Assembly (NCBI GenBank): GCA_963921425.1
Contig: OY992832.1
Span: 25,881,489 to 25,945,488 of the forward strand
Direction: 5' to 3'
Length of the DNA: 64,000 nucleotides
From: Dryas octopetala
Taxonomy: Eukaryota > Streptophyta > Magnoliopsida > Rosales > Rosaceae
Each line of letters starts with the position of its first letter. Position 1 is the first letter of the stretch. Shown piece after piece: positions 21,923 through 33,415 of this stretch. Made by a program: the position numbers and the translations under genes. The notes under the pieces are model-generated. The model was not told the DNA's origin and searched no databases. It worked only from the letters and a program-made list of their open reading frames with translations.

Positions 21923-24144
21923 TCATGGGATCCTCGACCTTAATGCTTTCTTCTTGACAGGTGATTTGAACCTTTTTTTGGGGAGCACAGAGGCAGTCAC
22001 ATTTGAAGGACAAGGTTGTGATGAACTTTGTGGCAAAATGAATGTTGGTTGGGATTGTGGTCTCACAGAGGATGATGGTTGAGATGACACTTCTCTGGTT
22101 TGGGAGTTGGATGAACCTGCAGATGGTGGTCTTAGTGAAGCCTTTTTTGATCGCTGCATTGCATGCCTAGACCTTAGTCTTCGAATTTGGGGTTTCTTTC
22201 TTACCTGCAAGCAAACTCAAGTCCATAAATAATGTGTTCTGACAATAATTAAAAAGAGAACAAAATAACAAGGCTCTTGACTTAGATCACCTTCTTGGCT
22301 TGCTGGTCTTGGTCCTGGCCTTGCTCTTGTCCATCACCTTCAACCTTCCTCTTTCCCTGCATACAGAAAGCAAAGCACACACCAAAAAGAGTCATCAGTT
22401 ATTTTCAAATCTAGTCAATGAATATGTCAGTTAAGCACACACAGTCAGTTTGGTACCTTCTTTTGTACATCATTTTCTCTCCCACAGGTCCTTGAATTGT
22501 GACCCTCCTTACCACATTTCTTGCAGGTAATGGTGACATCAAACCTTATCAATTTTGTTGGATTTTGTGGCTTCTTTGGTTCATTTGAATCTCTGGCCCT
22601 TACTTTCTTGGGTCTTCCTGCTTGCTTCTTATAGCATGGAGGCTTGAGTGGTGGCTTTCCTGTTCTAATCCACTGGTCTTTCCCAGGCATAGGGTTAATC
22701 ATTGGTGCATATGTTGCCTGGTAAGCAGTAACATGATACTTTTCATATGTGAATTCTTCAATTGTAAGGTCCCTGCCATGCTTCCAAATAGATGATATTG
22801 CATGGCAACAAGGTATACCACTTACATCCCACTGCCTGCAAGAGCATGTTTTGAGATCCAAATCAACTGCATACTGATGCTCATCTGTGATTACTTGATA
22901 TTTTTTTCCACCACACCAAAAAGCCCTACACATACAACAGTCCTTCTTTCGTTTGTCAATTATGCCTCTAATCCTTGGCCCTAGTTGATATTTCCACTTC
23001 TGAGCTTGCTCTCTTCTTCTTGCAAAAAGCAACATTACATACATTCTCAGCCTCTCAAGCAAGGTAAGTATTGGCTGGTCCCTTGCTTTTAAGATTGCTG
23101 CATTGAATGACTCGCATAGGTTGTTTAGAATCAAATCACACTTTGCTTCTGTTTTGAAGAATGCCTTGCTCCAATTGTGTGGAGGCTTATCATCAAACCA
23201 CTTGTATGCCTCACCATCTATTTCCTTCATCTTGTTCATCTCTGACCTCCACTTTGCCTCATAAGTTGACCTTGCTGCACTCTGAAAAATCTCTTTCAAT
23301 AAGAGGCTCGGAAACTTCTTTCTGAAGTTCTCCCCCAAATGCTTGACACAATGCCTGTGTTCTGCATTGGGAAGCAAGTCCTTCACTGCATCAATTAAAC
23401 CCTTTTGTTTGTCACTCAGTATCACATAATGGTGTGAATTCTCCAAGTTCAAATCCATAATCAAGTGCTGCATAAACCACCCCCAACTGTCTCTGTTTTC
23501 GATTTCCACAACTGCATATGCCAATGGAACCATTCCATTGTTAGCATCCACCCCTATGGCAGCCAAAAGCTGCCCCTTGTGAGGTCCCTTCAGGAAGCAC
23601 CCATCCATACCTATCACAGGTCTACATCCATCAATGAAGGCCCTCTTGCATGCACCAAAGCATATATACATTCTCTGGAACTGTGGTTCATCCCCAGGAA
23701 GAAGGTTACTTTGAATCTTGACAGTTGTGTTTTCATTCGTCCTTTGTAACTCCTCAGCATAATCCCACAGCATGCCAAATTGCTCCTCAATCTGTCCCTG
23801 AATGTTCTTGAAGGCAAGCCTTCTAGCTGTGTAGCACACTGTCCTAGTAACCTCTACATTGAATTGCTTCAAGATTTGCTCTTGGAAAGCCCCAACATCC
23901 CATTTCGGATTGGTCCTAAAATCATCCCCATATCTTTTAGCCAACCATTTTGCATTGATATGACAGTTATATCTAGGCCCTGTGCAAGTATGCTCATCAA
24001 GGAACTGTCTCACAATCACATTGTCACTCTTGTTATCCTTGACAGCATGGATATGCCAAGGACAGTTTGGTGCACACCCTACTCTACACCACTTTGCATG
24101 GTTCTTCTTAAAACTCAGCTCTCTATCATTCAATATGGAGTATT

Positions 24145-27007
24145 TGTAACGACCCGACCCAAATTTTTACTAGAAATTTAAATTTTTATTTAACTATGTT
24201 TTTAAGAGATATTTTTTTAAGGTGTGGAATTTCATTTTAAAGATTTTGGGATTTATTCGGAAAATAAAAAGGGTTTGGATTTAAAATTTTTATTTTATTA
24301 TTGTTTTAATTTGGGGTTTGACCAAAAGTTGACTTTTAAAGTGAATGGGTTTTCGATTTTGACTTCGGGTCCGTTAGATAGGTTTCGATCCCCCGAGTTC
24401 ATAGACACGTAGCACGCTTCGATCCGAGTTACAGATTGGAAGATATGGGCGTTTGAAGCGAGGGGCAATTTCGTAAAATGACAAATTGGGTTTAAAAATC
24501 TGATTTTTTTTTTTTTAACTTTCTCTCTCTCTCTAGAACCTTCTCTCCCTTTCTATTTATCACCCCCGCACTCTCTCTCTCTCACTCTCGGTTTTCCTCT
24601 CCCCCGCACCCTCTCCCCTGCGCCCACCAGCCCCAGCCACCCCACTCACCATCACCGGCCATCTCTGGCCAGCCTCTGGCTCCGGCGAGTTCCCCCAGGC
24701 GCCGACCACCCCTCCGGCCTTCTCTCTCCCCGAGTTTTCTCTCTCCCCCTTTTCTCTGTGCGCGACCAGCTCAGCTTAGCCCAGCCCAGCCCGGTCAATT
24801 TCGGCCATTTCCCGACCAGCCCAGGCCACCGGCGAGCCTTCCCGACGCCGCCTATCTTCCCCGACGCCTTCTTCAGCCAGCCCAGCCCTCCCTGCGCGTC
24901 GGTTCTGCTCGAAAAGTCACACAGGGCCGTCGACTTTTCCCTCCATTTTCAGTCAAATTTCACCTCAAATCTTCGAGATTCTTGGTGGATTTTTCCGCTC
25001 TAGGTATGGGCTTTCTTTCCTATATTATTAGCAGAGTAATTTTTGAAGAAATCTGAAACTTAGAATTTGATTTAGGAATCCATTTCGGGTCCCCTTAAAT
25101 TCTGGATTTTAGGTCGTTTCTTGATGTTTGTTTGGATAATTATACCTTATGAAACCTCTGTGATTGTTTAGAATTAAAAAGGGTGAGTAGATTTTCGGAA
25201 ATTAGGTATTTTGGCTAAATTTGGTCTTGTAGCCGCCACTTGGGGCGGCAATCGCAGTGGTCTCAAACACCCACTGTTATCTCTTGAATGTAGGATTATT
25301 TAGAGCCACTGTTGAGTTGGTTGTTGATCTTGGGTAGGTTGGAAGTGATTAGAGGGACCGAAAAGTGTTTCGGATTGTAATTGGAGACTAATTTTACGGT
25401 TTTGTTGTGTATTTCTAGGCGAGACGACCGTGGTTCGTGACGATCCGGCGGAGGATCGAAGCTAGGGCTATCACTGTGAGTGGACATTTGTTTTTAGAAG
25501 CATTTTATAAAATCTATGAATTTATTTATTGGCTATTTGAGTTTTGGTTTAGACATAATGAATGTGGGTGGATTCTTGGTTTTTAAATGTATTTATGAAA
25601 TTCCTTTGAATTAACTGTTGTTGATAAATCTTGATTTTGATGTGGGGTTTGGTGGACGGAGTTGAATTTCGGGTTTTCAAATACTCTCGTATATAAGTTT
25701 TAAAACATAATTTTATTTGATGGTTTGTTTAAATTTATGGACCTTTTTGGAAAGAACTCTAGCTTCCCACTAAATCAATATGGCTCATTTATTACTTTGG
25801 GTTTTGATCGAAAAGAATGGATTAGATTTATGCCTATTGAATTTAAATTGAGCTATGAATTTACGTTTATGGATTTAAATTTTTTCTTGGAAAAGTACGA
25901 TTATTTTATTCTTGGTGGAAAAAGGATTTATTTGGGCTATGGAAAAATGGTTTTCAAACCACCCTTTGCAGTACCCTCCAGGTTATCAGATACATAGGTC
26001 TTTGGGACCCATCACGGCACACATATAGGCTTTGGGCCGTGTGTCGGGATGCTTCGCCCTTTGGGGGCTGCTCTGCGTGCACGTATGACCAGGATTTGCC
26101 TGCACGTGCTAATTTTATTCACACGTGTGTATGGCCAGGATATTGCCTGCACGTGTTGGATTCATTCCACGCGTGTGTATGGCCAGGATATTGCCTGCAC
26201 GTGTTGGATTCATTCCACGCGTGTGTATGGCCAGGATATTGCCTGCACGTGTTGGATTTCACTCCACGCGTGTGTATGGCCAGGATTATTCAGGGTATAT
26301 AGCATGGTGGAAAATGAAATTGGTATTTTCAAGAGTTTGAATATGGATTTTAAGTGAGAACCTACTTTCGAGTTTATTAATGATTTTGACTTTGTTAATT
26401 TAGACGGTTGGTTATTGAAAAATGTGTTTGAAATACTTTTTCCACGAGTTCCATTGAATTTAAAATTTTCTTAAGTTTAAAAATGATTTTTAAACTGGGG
26501 GGATTTCAAAAACAACTTGAGGTTTTAGAATTTAAATTTGGCTACAAAGGGTTTCTGAAAAGATACTTACCTTTGATTTTCATTTTCATTAAACCGTCCA
26601 CTCACTGAGTCATCTCACGGTTTATTTTCTTTTGTCTTAAATTGTCCCCCAGGTAGTAGCTTTGGTGGAGGTCGAGCCAATAACGTCGAGGTAGTCACAA
26701 CCATCTCCCTAGTCGGAACCTGTAGGCGCCATTTAATTTTTATAGAGATTCCTTGTAATAGAATAGCAGCTCTGATAACCACTCTAAAATCTTAAGTTGG
26801 ATTTCTGTGAGATTGTTGGGTCTGAGACCCTATTTGGTTGTGGTAGAGGTGGTTGCTGTTTAGAAGTGTTTTTAACAGGTTTGAAATTTCTGGGTTAGTC
26901 CATTTTCAGGGGAGGTTCTGCCGAATTTTCGGTAGGATTTTCCTTGAATTTGGATTCCCGCAGGACCTCTCCGGGTTTCTGGGTGAAACTCGGGGGCGGT
27001 CCTGTCA
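24145..27007 (+). repeat. 5' LTR, 2,863 bp
   Basis: Starts TGTAACGACCCGACCC and ends GGCGGTCCTGTCA. A C/T-rich block at about 24520-24910 and the 48-bp tandem array lie inside. The same start family (TGTAACAACCCGACCC) is seen in the solo LTR at 55758-59035. Open frames within (24758-25003, 25725-25997, 26039-26357) occur in both LTRs and have no domain. Confidence 0.95.
26110..26285 (+). repeat. 48-bp tandem array inside the 5' LTR
   Basis: GTGTGTATGGCCAGGATATT followed by GCCTGCACGTGTTGGATTCA repeats with a 48-bp period, about three and a half units. Each unit carries the palindrome GCACGTGT (a G-box-like CACGTG). An identical array lies in the 3' LTR at about 30399-30574. Confidence 0.9.
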
Positions 27008-27010
27008 ACT

Positions 27011-27022
27011 TGGTATCAGAGC
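27011..27022 (+). other. Primer-binding site of the LTR element
   Basis: TGGTATCAGAGC, three bases after the 5' LTR, matches the standard plant site complementary to the 3' end of initiator tRNA-Met. Confidence 0.9.
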
Positions 27023-27101
27023 ATTAGGTTTTAGATTCCTCAATTCTGCACTGAATGTGCATCCCCATTATTGATAAGAGTTTGTTTTCTTATAGGTATT
27101 A

Positions 27102-28190
27102 TGCCTACTCGACGTGGCCGACCTCAAGAAGTTGTGGTAAGTTTTGGGGGTATAGTTTATTCGATTAACGTGAGTGTTAGGACTACGGTAGCCTATATTT
27201 CAGCCTTGACTCCTTAGTTCACGATCAGAATTTATTCTTCATTTTCATGGATACGTAAGGAATGGTGAGGAAGATATAGTAATTAATGATACTTGAAGTT
27301 GCGATCATATTTATGTTGGATACATTTAGAGATCAAAGGGTTAATCAGAGTAGCGCAGCGGAAGCGTGATGGACCACAGAGACTAATCACTTGGAGCAAG
27401 ACTTTTGTTTCTTTCAAGTAAGGAGAAAGGTTATTTGCATTACGATGGTTAATCGCGCTAGTTGAGGATTTATGAGTCAAGTCAAGCAAATAAGTTAGCA
27501 TACCGATCTTGAATTGTCACGAATGGACAGCGTAATACACAATCATGCACTGATAACGATCCTAATGTCTCATCTTGATTTTTATGGACACGAAGACGCT
27601 CTCTCGTTACCTATTCGTGATGTATACTTCCATGGTACAATGATGAAATTTTTAATGGATCACCTAACGAATTTCAGGGTACGTCATCACCATAATTTCG
27701 AGACAGAAGCTTGTGGCTCACCTCTGGATATCGACATAGCCACAACCTACCTTTGTTCGGATCAGAGAAGCGAGGTACAACATATAAGGAGAGATTAACT
27801 TTGGTCAAGTCTTTCGGTTGGATCATATATTGGAGGATCTTCGGGATTGGCCCCCCAACAGGGACAGACTTCAGGTGCCCAGAGTTAGAGGCAGAGAGCA
27901 GTGGAGACTGCAGGTGCTACGTCTAGTAGTGGAGCACGGTCTAGTCATGCTAGTAGAGGTGGAGGACAGCATAGGGGTCAGCCAGGACGCCCCAGAGCCC
28001 AGGGCAGAGTCTTCGCCATGACGCAGCAGGACGCTTTGGCTCAACCGGATGTCATCATGGGTACGTTATCCATCTCTGGGCATAATACAATATTTTTTTT
28101 ATAGACTATGGGGCACACACACACTTTGCGTATCACGTATTCTCGTTTTGATTGTCGATAAAAGATGAACTTTCTCGATTCTTGAGTTAG
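27102..28190 (+). pseudogene. gag start and gag/protease scrap of the LTR element
   Basis: An ATG at 27102 opens a short frame, MPTRRGRPQEVV, typical of the N-terminus of gypsy gag, but it is soon lost. From about 27840 to 28130 one frame reads a Gln/Gly/Ser/Arg-rich gag tail and then GRVFAMTQQDALAQPDVIMG and a retropepsin-like start, where the catalytic segment reads IDYGAHT instead of the family form FDSGATH. The CCHC knuckle and all of pol are missing. The part between about 27150 and 27800 is unrecognised. Remnants only. Confidence 0.7.
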
Positions 28191-28420
28191 AGTGGTTTTC
28201 AAATGATTTAAAGGTTTTAAAATGGATTTATTTCGTAATGGTTTTATCCCTGAAAACTTTATCTAGGATTTGGCGTTCTATCACATTTTTAAGTTTTTAT
28301 TTTTGAGGCTTACTTAAATTATTCAGGTTCGTTGAGGAGACGAATCGGTTTTAAGGGGCAATAAGAAGTTTGCAACTACAATTAAAGATTTCTACTAAAT
28401 TTCGAGGACGAAATTTTTGT

Positions 28421-28433
28421 AAGGGGGGAAGGT
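28421..28433 (+). other. Polypurine tract before the 3' LTR
   Basis: AAGGGGGGAAGGT lies directly before the TG of the 3' LTR. Just upstream, TTTCGAGGACGAAATTTTTG is the usual gypsy pol-end sequence, kept although pol is gone. Confidence 0.85.
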
Positions 28434-31296
28434 TGTAACGACCCGACCCAAATTTTTACTAGAAATTTAAATTTTTATTTAACTATGTTTTTAAGAGATA
28501 TTTTTTTAAGGTGTGGAATTTCATTTTAAAGATTTTGGGATTTATTCGGAAAATAAAAAAGGGTTTGGATTTAAAATTTTTATTTTATTATTGTTTTAAT
28601 TTGGGGTTTGACCAAAAGTTGACTTTTAAAGTGAATGGGTTTTCGATTTTGACTTCGGGTCCGTTAGATAGGTTTCGATCCCCCGAGTTCATAGACACGT
28701 AGCACGCTTCGATCCGAGTTACAGATTGGAAGATATGGGCGTTTGAAGCGAGGGGCAATTTCGTAAAATGACAAATTGGGTTTAAAAATCTGATTTTTTT
28801 TTTTTAACTTTCTCTCTCTCTCTAGAACCTTCTCTCCCTTTCTATTTATCACCCCCGCACTCTCTCTCTCTCACTCTCGGTTTTCCTCTCCCCCGCACCC
28901 TCTCCCCTGCGCCCACCAGCCCCAGCCACCCCACTCACCATCACCGGCCATCTCTGGCCAGCCTCTGGCTCCGGCGAGTTCCCCCAGGCGCCGACCACCC
29001 CTCCGGCCTTCTCTCTCCCCGAGTTTTCTCTCTCCCCCTTTTCTCTGTGCGCGACCAGCTCAGCTTAGCCCAGCCCAGCCCGGTCAATTTCGGCCATTTC
29101 CCGACCAGCCCAGGCCACCGGCGAGCCTTCCCGACGCCGCCTATCTTCCCCGACGCCTTCTTCAGCCAGCCCAGCCCTCCCTGCGCGTCGGTTCTGCTCG
29201 AAAAGTCACACAGGGCCGTCGACTTTTCCCTCCATTTTCAGTCAAATTTCACCTCAAATCTTCGAGATTCTTGGTGGATTTTTCCGCTCTAGGTATGGGC
29301 TTTCTTTCCTATATTATTAGCAGAGTAATTTTTGAAGAAATCTGAAACTTAGAATTTGATTTAGGAATCCATTTCGGGTCCCCTTAAATTCTGGATTTTA
29401 GGTCGTTTCTTGATGTTTGTTTGGATAATTATACCTTATGAAACCTCTGTGATTGTTTAGAATTAAAAAGGGTGAGTAGATTTTCGGAAATTAGGTATTT
29501 TGGCTAAATTTGGTCTTGTAGCCGCCACTTGGGGCGGCAATCGCAGTGGTCTCAAACACCCACTGTTATCTCTTGAATGTAGGATTATTTAGAGCCACTG
29601 TTGAGTTGGTTGTTGATCTTGGGTAGGTTGGAAGTGATTAGAGGGACCGAAAAGTGTTTCGGATTGTAATTGGAGACTAATTTTACGGTTTTGTTGTGTA
29701 TTTCTAGGCGAGACGACCGTGGTTCGTGACGATCCGGCGGAGGATCGAAGCTAGGGCTATCACTGTGAGTGGACATTTGTTTTTAGAAGCATTTTATAAA
29801 ATCTATGAATTTATTTATTGGCTATTTGAGTTTTGGTTTAGACATAATGAATGTGGGTGGATTCTTGGTTTTTAAATGTATTTATGAAATTCCTTTGAAT
29901 TAACTGTTGTTGATAAATCTTGATTTTGATGTGGGGTTTGGTGGACGGAGTTGAATTTCGGGTTTTCAAATACTCTCGTATATAAGTTTTAAAACATAAT
30001 TTTATTTGATGGTTTGTTTAAATTTATGGACCTTTTTGGAAAGAACTCTAGCTTCCCACTAAATCAATATGGCTCATTTATTACTTTGGGTTTTGATCGA
30101 AAAGAATGGATTAGATTTATGCCTATTGAATTTAAATTGAGCTATGAATTTACGTTTATGGATTTAAATTTTTTCTTGGAAAAGTACGATTATTTTATTC
30201 TTGGTGGAAAAAGGATTTATTTGGGCTATGGAAAAATGGTTTTCAAACCACCCTTTGCAGTACCCTCCAGGTTATCAGATACATAGGTCTTTGGGACCCA
30301 TCACGGCACACATATAGGCTTTGGGCCGTGTGTCGGGATGCTTCGCCCTTTGGGGGCTGCTCTGCGTGCACGTATGACCAGGATTTGCCTGCACGTGCTA
30401 ATTTTATTCACACGTGTGTATGGCCAGGATATTGCCTGCACGTGTTGGATTCATTCCACGCGTGTGTATGGCCAGGATATTGCCTGCACGTGTTGGATTC
30501 ATTCCACGCGTGTGTATGGCCAGGATATTGCCTGCACGTGTTGGATTTCACTCCACGCGTGTGTATGGCCAGGATTATTCAGGGTATATAGCATGGTGGA
30601 AAATGAAATTGGTATTTTCAAGAGTTTGAATATGGATTTTAAGTGAGAACCTACTTTCGAGTTTATTAATGATTTTGACTTTGTTAATTTAGACGGTTGG
30701 TTATTGAAAAATGTGTTTGAAATACTTTTTCCACGAGTTCCATTGAATTTAAAATTTTCTTAAGTTTAAAAATGATTTTTAAACTGGGGGGATTTCAAAA
30801 ACAACTTGAGGTTTTAGAATTTAAATTTGGCTACAAAGGGTTTCTGAAAAGATACTTACCTTTGATTTTCATTTTCATTAAACCGTCCACTCACTGAGTC
30901 ATCTCACGGTTTATTTTCTTTTGTCTTAAATTGTCCCCCAGGTAGTAGCTTTGGTGGAGGTCGAGCCAATAACGTCGAGGTAGTCACAACCATCTCCCTA
31001 GTCGGAACCTGTAGGCGCCATTTAATTTTTATAGAGATTCCTTGTAATAGAATAGCAGCTCTGATAACCACTCTAAAATCTTAAGTTGGATTTCTGTGAG
31101 ATTGTTGGGTCTGAGACCCTATTTGGTTGTGGTAGAGGTGGTTGCTGTTTAGAAGTGTTTTTAACAGGTTTGAAATTTCTGGGTTAGTCCATTTTCAGGG
31201 GAGGTTCTGCCGAATTTTCGGTAGGATTTTCCTTGAATTTGGATTCCCGCAGGACCTCTCCGGGTTTCTGGGTGAAACTCGGGGGCGGTCCTGTCA
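28434..31296 (+). repeat. 3' LTR, 2,863 bp
   Basis: Same sequence as the 5' LTR apart from two homopolymer length changes that cancel. Followed by the target copy GTATT and the resumed transposase frame. Confidence 0.95.
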
Positions 31297-32177
31297 GTAT
31301 TCCTTGATAGCTTCTTTGAATACCTCCATAGATGCAAAACACTGACCGAATGTAAATTTAGGATCTTTCATATCCACATCTTTTCTAAAAACAGTAAGCC
31401 TTGGTCGCTTTACCCTAGGTCTCTTCCTTGGAACATCATCTTCTTCAAAGTCATCTGATGAACTTTGTACACTCCCCATGTTGTCAGAATCAGCCATGTC
31501 CTCAGAGTCAAACTCACCAAAACCCCCACCATCATCATCACTATGAACCTCAGGGTCCACATCATCATCCCAATTTGTTTCATCTTCACTCTGCTCATAG
31601 TCACTATCCACATAATCAAAATCATCCTCATCTGTTTCATCCTCATCGTTTTCATCCTCACTTGCAGAGTTTCTTCCTTCACCACCTTCCTCCTCAGGCA
31701 CCTCGGCATTCTCATCTTCATTCAATCCAACATGTACCTCTCCTTGTTGGTTGACTGATGGCTCTGCATCAAACTCTCCAAATGCCTCATTCTCACATGG
31801 TCCCTCATTCTCACATGGTCCCTCATCAGCATTAACCTCTCGTCCCTCATCAAACTCTCCAACATGACAGAAATACACCACAGCCACTCTCTGAGGTGTT
31901 TGAAAACCACACAGTCTCAATATACAAGCATCAGTTATAGCAGCTACCCACCCCCTGTCTTCTGGATGTCCTGGTTCCTTGTAATAATATACAATGTTGT
32001 CATTGTACCCTAATAACTTAGCTAGACCATCCATCTCCAGTAAAGACATATAGTCAATGTTGGCATAATCCCCCCAAGTGATCATGCCACCAACATATCT
32101 CTTTTCACTACCATCAGCATTTAAGTTCACTAGCCTACCACCATGGTGAAATTCTAAAGTGAAATGGTCTGGATTAC

Positions 32178-32994
32178 CTGCCAGAAATAAAGCCATGTCA
32201 TGCTTATTAACAGTAGCCTATACACTAATGTAGAAAACTAATGTCACTAGCCTATACACTAATGTAGAACATGCAAAAATAAAGACATTATTCTAAGTAG
32301 TAAACCCTAAAGTAAAACAAAATCAGAGTCTAAACTACAATAAATACATTATTCTAATTAGTAAACCCTACGACATTCTTCTAATCCCCTTTACATTATT
32401 CTAATCCAGTAGCAATCCCAACATGACTCAAATGTTACACCATACCAAACCAGGAGTCTCATTTATACTACACCTATCAATATTTTACTCTACGCCCACC
32501 ATAGCAGACCATGTGGGATTCCCATTACTTTCAATTATTTATTCAACATCTCTGGTCCCCCCCATCTCCCATAAAGACAATAATGAAGCAGAAAAGGTCA
32601 AAAATGTTTAAACAAATGGGTCACAATTGAAAAAGACAGTCACTACACAACACAACATCACACAGACCCAGCCAAAAATAAATTCTTTATCGATTCACCA
32701 ACATACACCATCAAACCCCACAAAGAGAATCTTCAAACAGTAATTAATAAGGGGACAACTTACTGTATTCGGGTGGAACTCCATCTGTCCTCAGGAACTC
32801 CATTTCGAATCTCCACAGAGAATATCACTTTTTGTTGCAGCGGATATCACTTTCGCAGTGATTAGAAAGCCAAAATCCCCTTTACCCCTTTAATCGAAGA
32901 AGAAAGCGTCCAAAACCCTAACCAGCGAACACTTTTGCGCGACCAGATTGAATTCTAAATCATTAAACTGAATTCCCTTTTGTTTAAAGTTAAT
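32178..32994 (-). other. Intron 1 and 5' region of the MULE transposase gene
   Basis: The minus-strand intron runs from GTAAGT (32763 downward) to GCAG (ending 32178), 586 bp. The sequence from 32804 to the right TIR is probably 5' UTR and promoter. I see no other gene. Confidence 0.6.
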
Positions 32995-33221
32995 CTTGCA
33001 GTTGGAACTGTCTTAAAAGCAAGGGAGTGACAATTTTGCCCTTTAAAATAAGTCAGGTGCAAGTCACGTGGTCTGTTTTTAACGGGGGACTTGACAGAGG
33101 TGACGGAAAAGCCCAAACTGATACAAACCCAAAATATATGTCCTAAACTAACACAAACCCAAACTGGTGTCCTAAACTAAGATTGACCCCTAAGTAGGTG
33201 TCCTTTTTGAAAATTTTTCCC
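32995..33221 (-). repeat. Right TIR of the MULE (227 bp)
   Basis: Exact reverse complement of the left TIR by eye. Its inner end lies 192 bp upstream of the proposed transposase start codon and probably contains or adjoins that gene's promoter. Confidence 0.95.
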
Positions 33222-33332
33222 TAAAACTTACCTATCCTTGGGATACCACTTGTGTGGTATCACTAGGGAGAGAGAAAGAGAGAAAATGAATGAGAAAGGT
33301 GGAGGGAGAGAAAGAGAGAGAAGAGAGAGGTG

Positions 33333-33334
<2 letters not shown>

Positions 33335-33413
<79 letters not shown>
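33335..33413. repeat. (GA)n microsatellite
   Basis: About 39 uninterrupted GA units, with impure GA-rich sequence upstream from about 33258. The open frame across it (33238-33492) is an Arg/Glu artefact. Confidence 0.95.

Positions 33414-33415
<2 letters not shown>

Larger units (their letters stand above)
24145..31296 (+). mobile_element. Young non-autonomous Ty3/gypsy LTR retrotransposon (7,152 bp)
   Basis: LTRs at 24145-27007 and 28434-31296 are both 2,863 bp with TG...CA ends. The 5-bp duplication is GTATT (24140-24144 and 31297-31301). The interior is only 1,426 bp: a primer-binding site at 27011, a gag-like start, a gag/protease scrap and a polypurine tract, with no reverse transcriptase or integrase. 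It must be moved in trans by a related full element. By eye the LTRs differ only in two homopolymer lengths (A5/A6 near 24265/28554, T13/T12 near 24503/28792), so the insertion is very recent. Confidence 0.95.
21923..32803 (-). pseudogene. MURA-type MULE transposase gene, split by an LTR element
   Basis: Inferred exons on the minus strand: 32803-32764, 32177-31302, then (across the insertion) 24144-22457, 22356-22291, 22204-21923. Leaving out the retrotransposon and one GTATT copy, they sum to 2,952 nt, 984 codons with stop and no internal stop. By residue: N-terminal PB1-like part with FHHGGRLV (about 15-125), acidic Glu/Asp stretch (about 140-240), MuDR DNA-binding domain (about 270-355), MULE catalytic domain with Asp485 (GMDGCF), Asp549 (LSDKQKG) and Glu649 (CESFN), SWIM zinc finger CxC...CxH at about 738-752, and CCHC knuckle CKKCGKEGHNSRTC at 845-858. 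The C-terminus is Lys/Ser-rich. The insertion lies at codon 305, ahead of the DNA-binding and catalytic parts, so this copy cannot make the full protein. The first exon rests on splice fit; an alternative start is the ATG at 32196. Confidence 0.88.
20408..33221. mobile_element. Complete Mutator-like element (MULE) with nested LTR element
   Basis: The unit has 227-bp terminal inverted repeats that look identical base for base (20408-20634 and 32995-33221). It is flanked by the perfect 9-bp duplication TAAAACTTA (20399-20407 and 33222-33230). It carries a GRF-zinc-finger gene (+, 20778-21212) and a MURA-type transposase gene (-, 32803 to 21923). A retrotransposon at 24145-31296 plus one 5-bp target copy adds 7,157 bp; without it the element is 5,657 bp, a usual size for an autonomous plant MULE. 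Perfect TIRs and duplication point to a recent insertion. Confidence 0.95.

Noticed and set aside
22802..24181. Several plus-strand frames of 60-133 codons
   Set aside because: All lie opposite the transposase exon and have no domain of their own.
24758..25003. 81-codon frame starting MRDQLSLAQPSP, present twice (also 29047-29292)
   Set aside because: The duplicate is only the second LTR; the sequence is a C-rich part of the LTR with no domain.
26110..26285. Array of regular repeats resembling a CRISPR
   Set aside because: The repeats are directly adjacent with no unique spacers, in a plant LTR.
26039..26357. Three overlapping repeat proteins from the 48-bp array, looking like a repeat-rich coding gene
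   Set aside because: 48 is a multiple of three, so any stop-free unit gives a periodic frame in all three phases. It lies inside an LTR and recurs in the other LTR.
31410..31758. Met/Ile- and His-rich frames of about 100 codons on both strands
   Set aside because: They are shadows of the acidic stretch of the MULE transposase in other frames.
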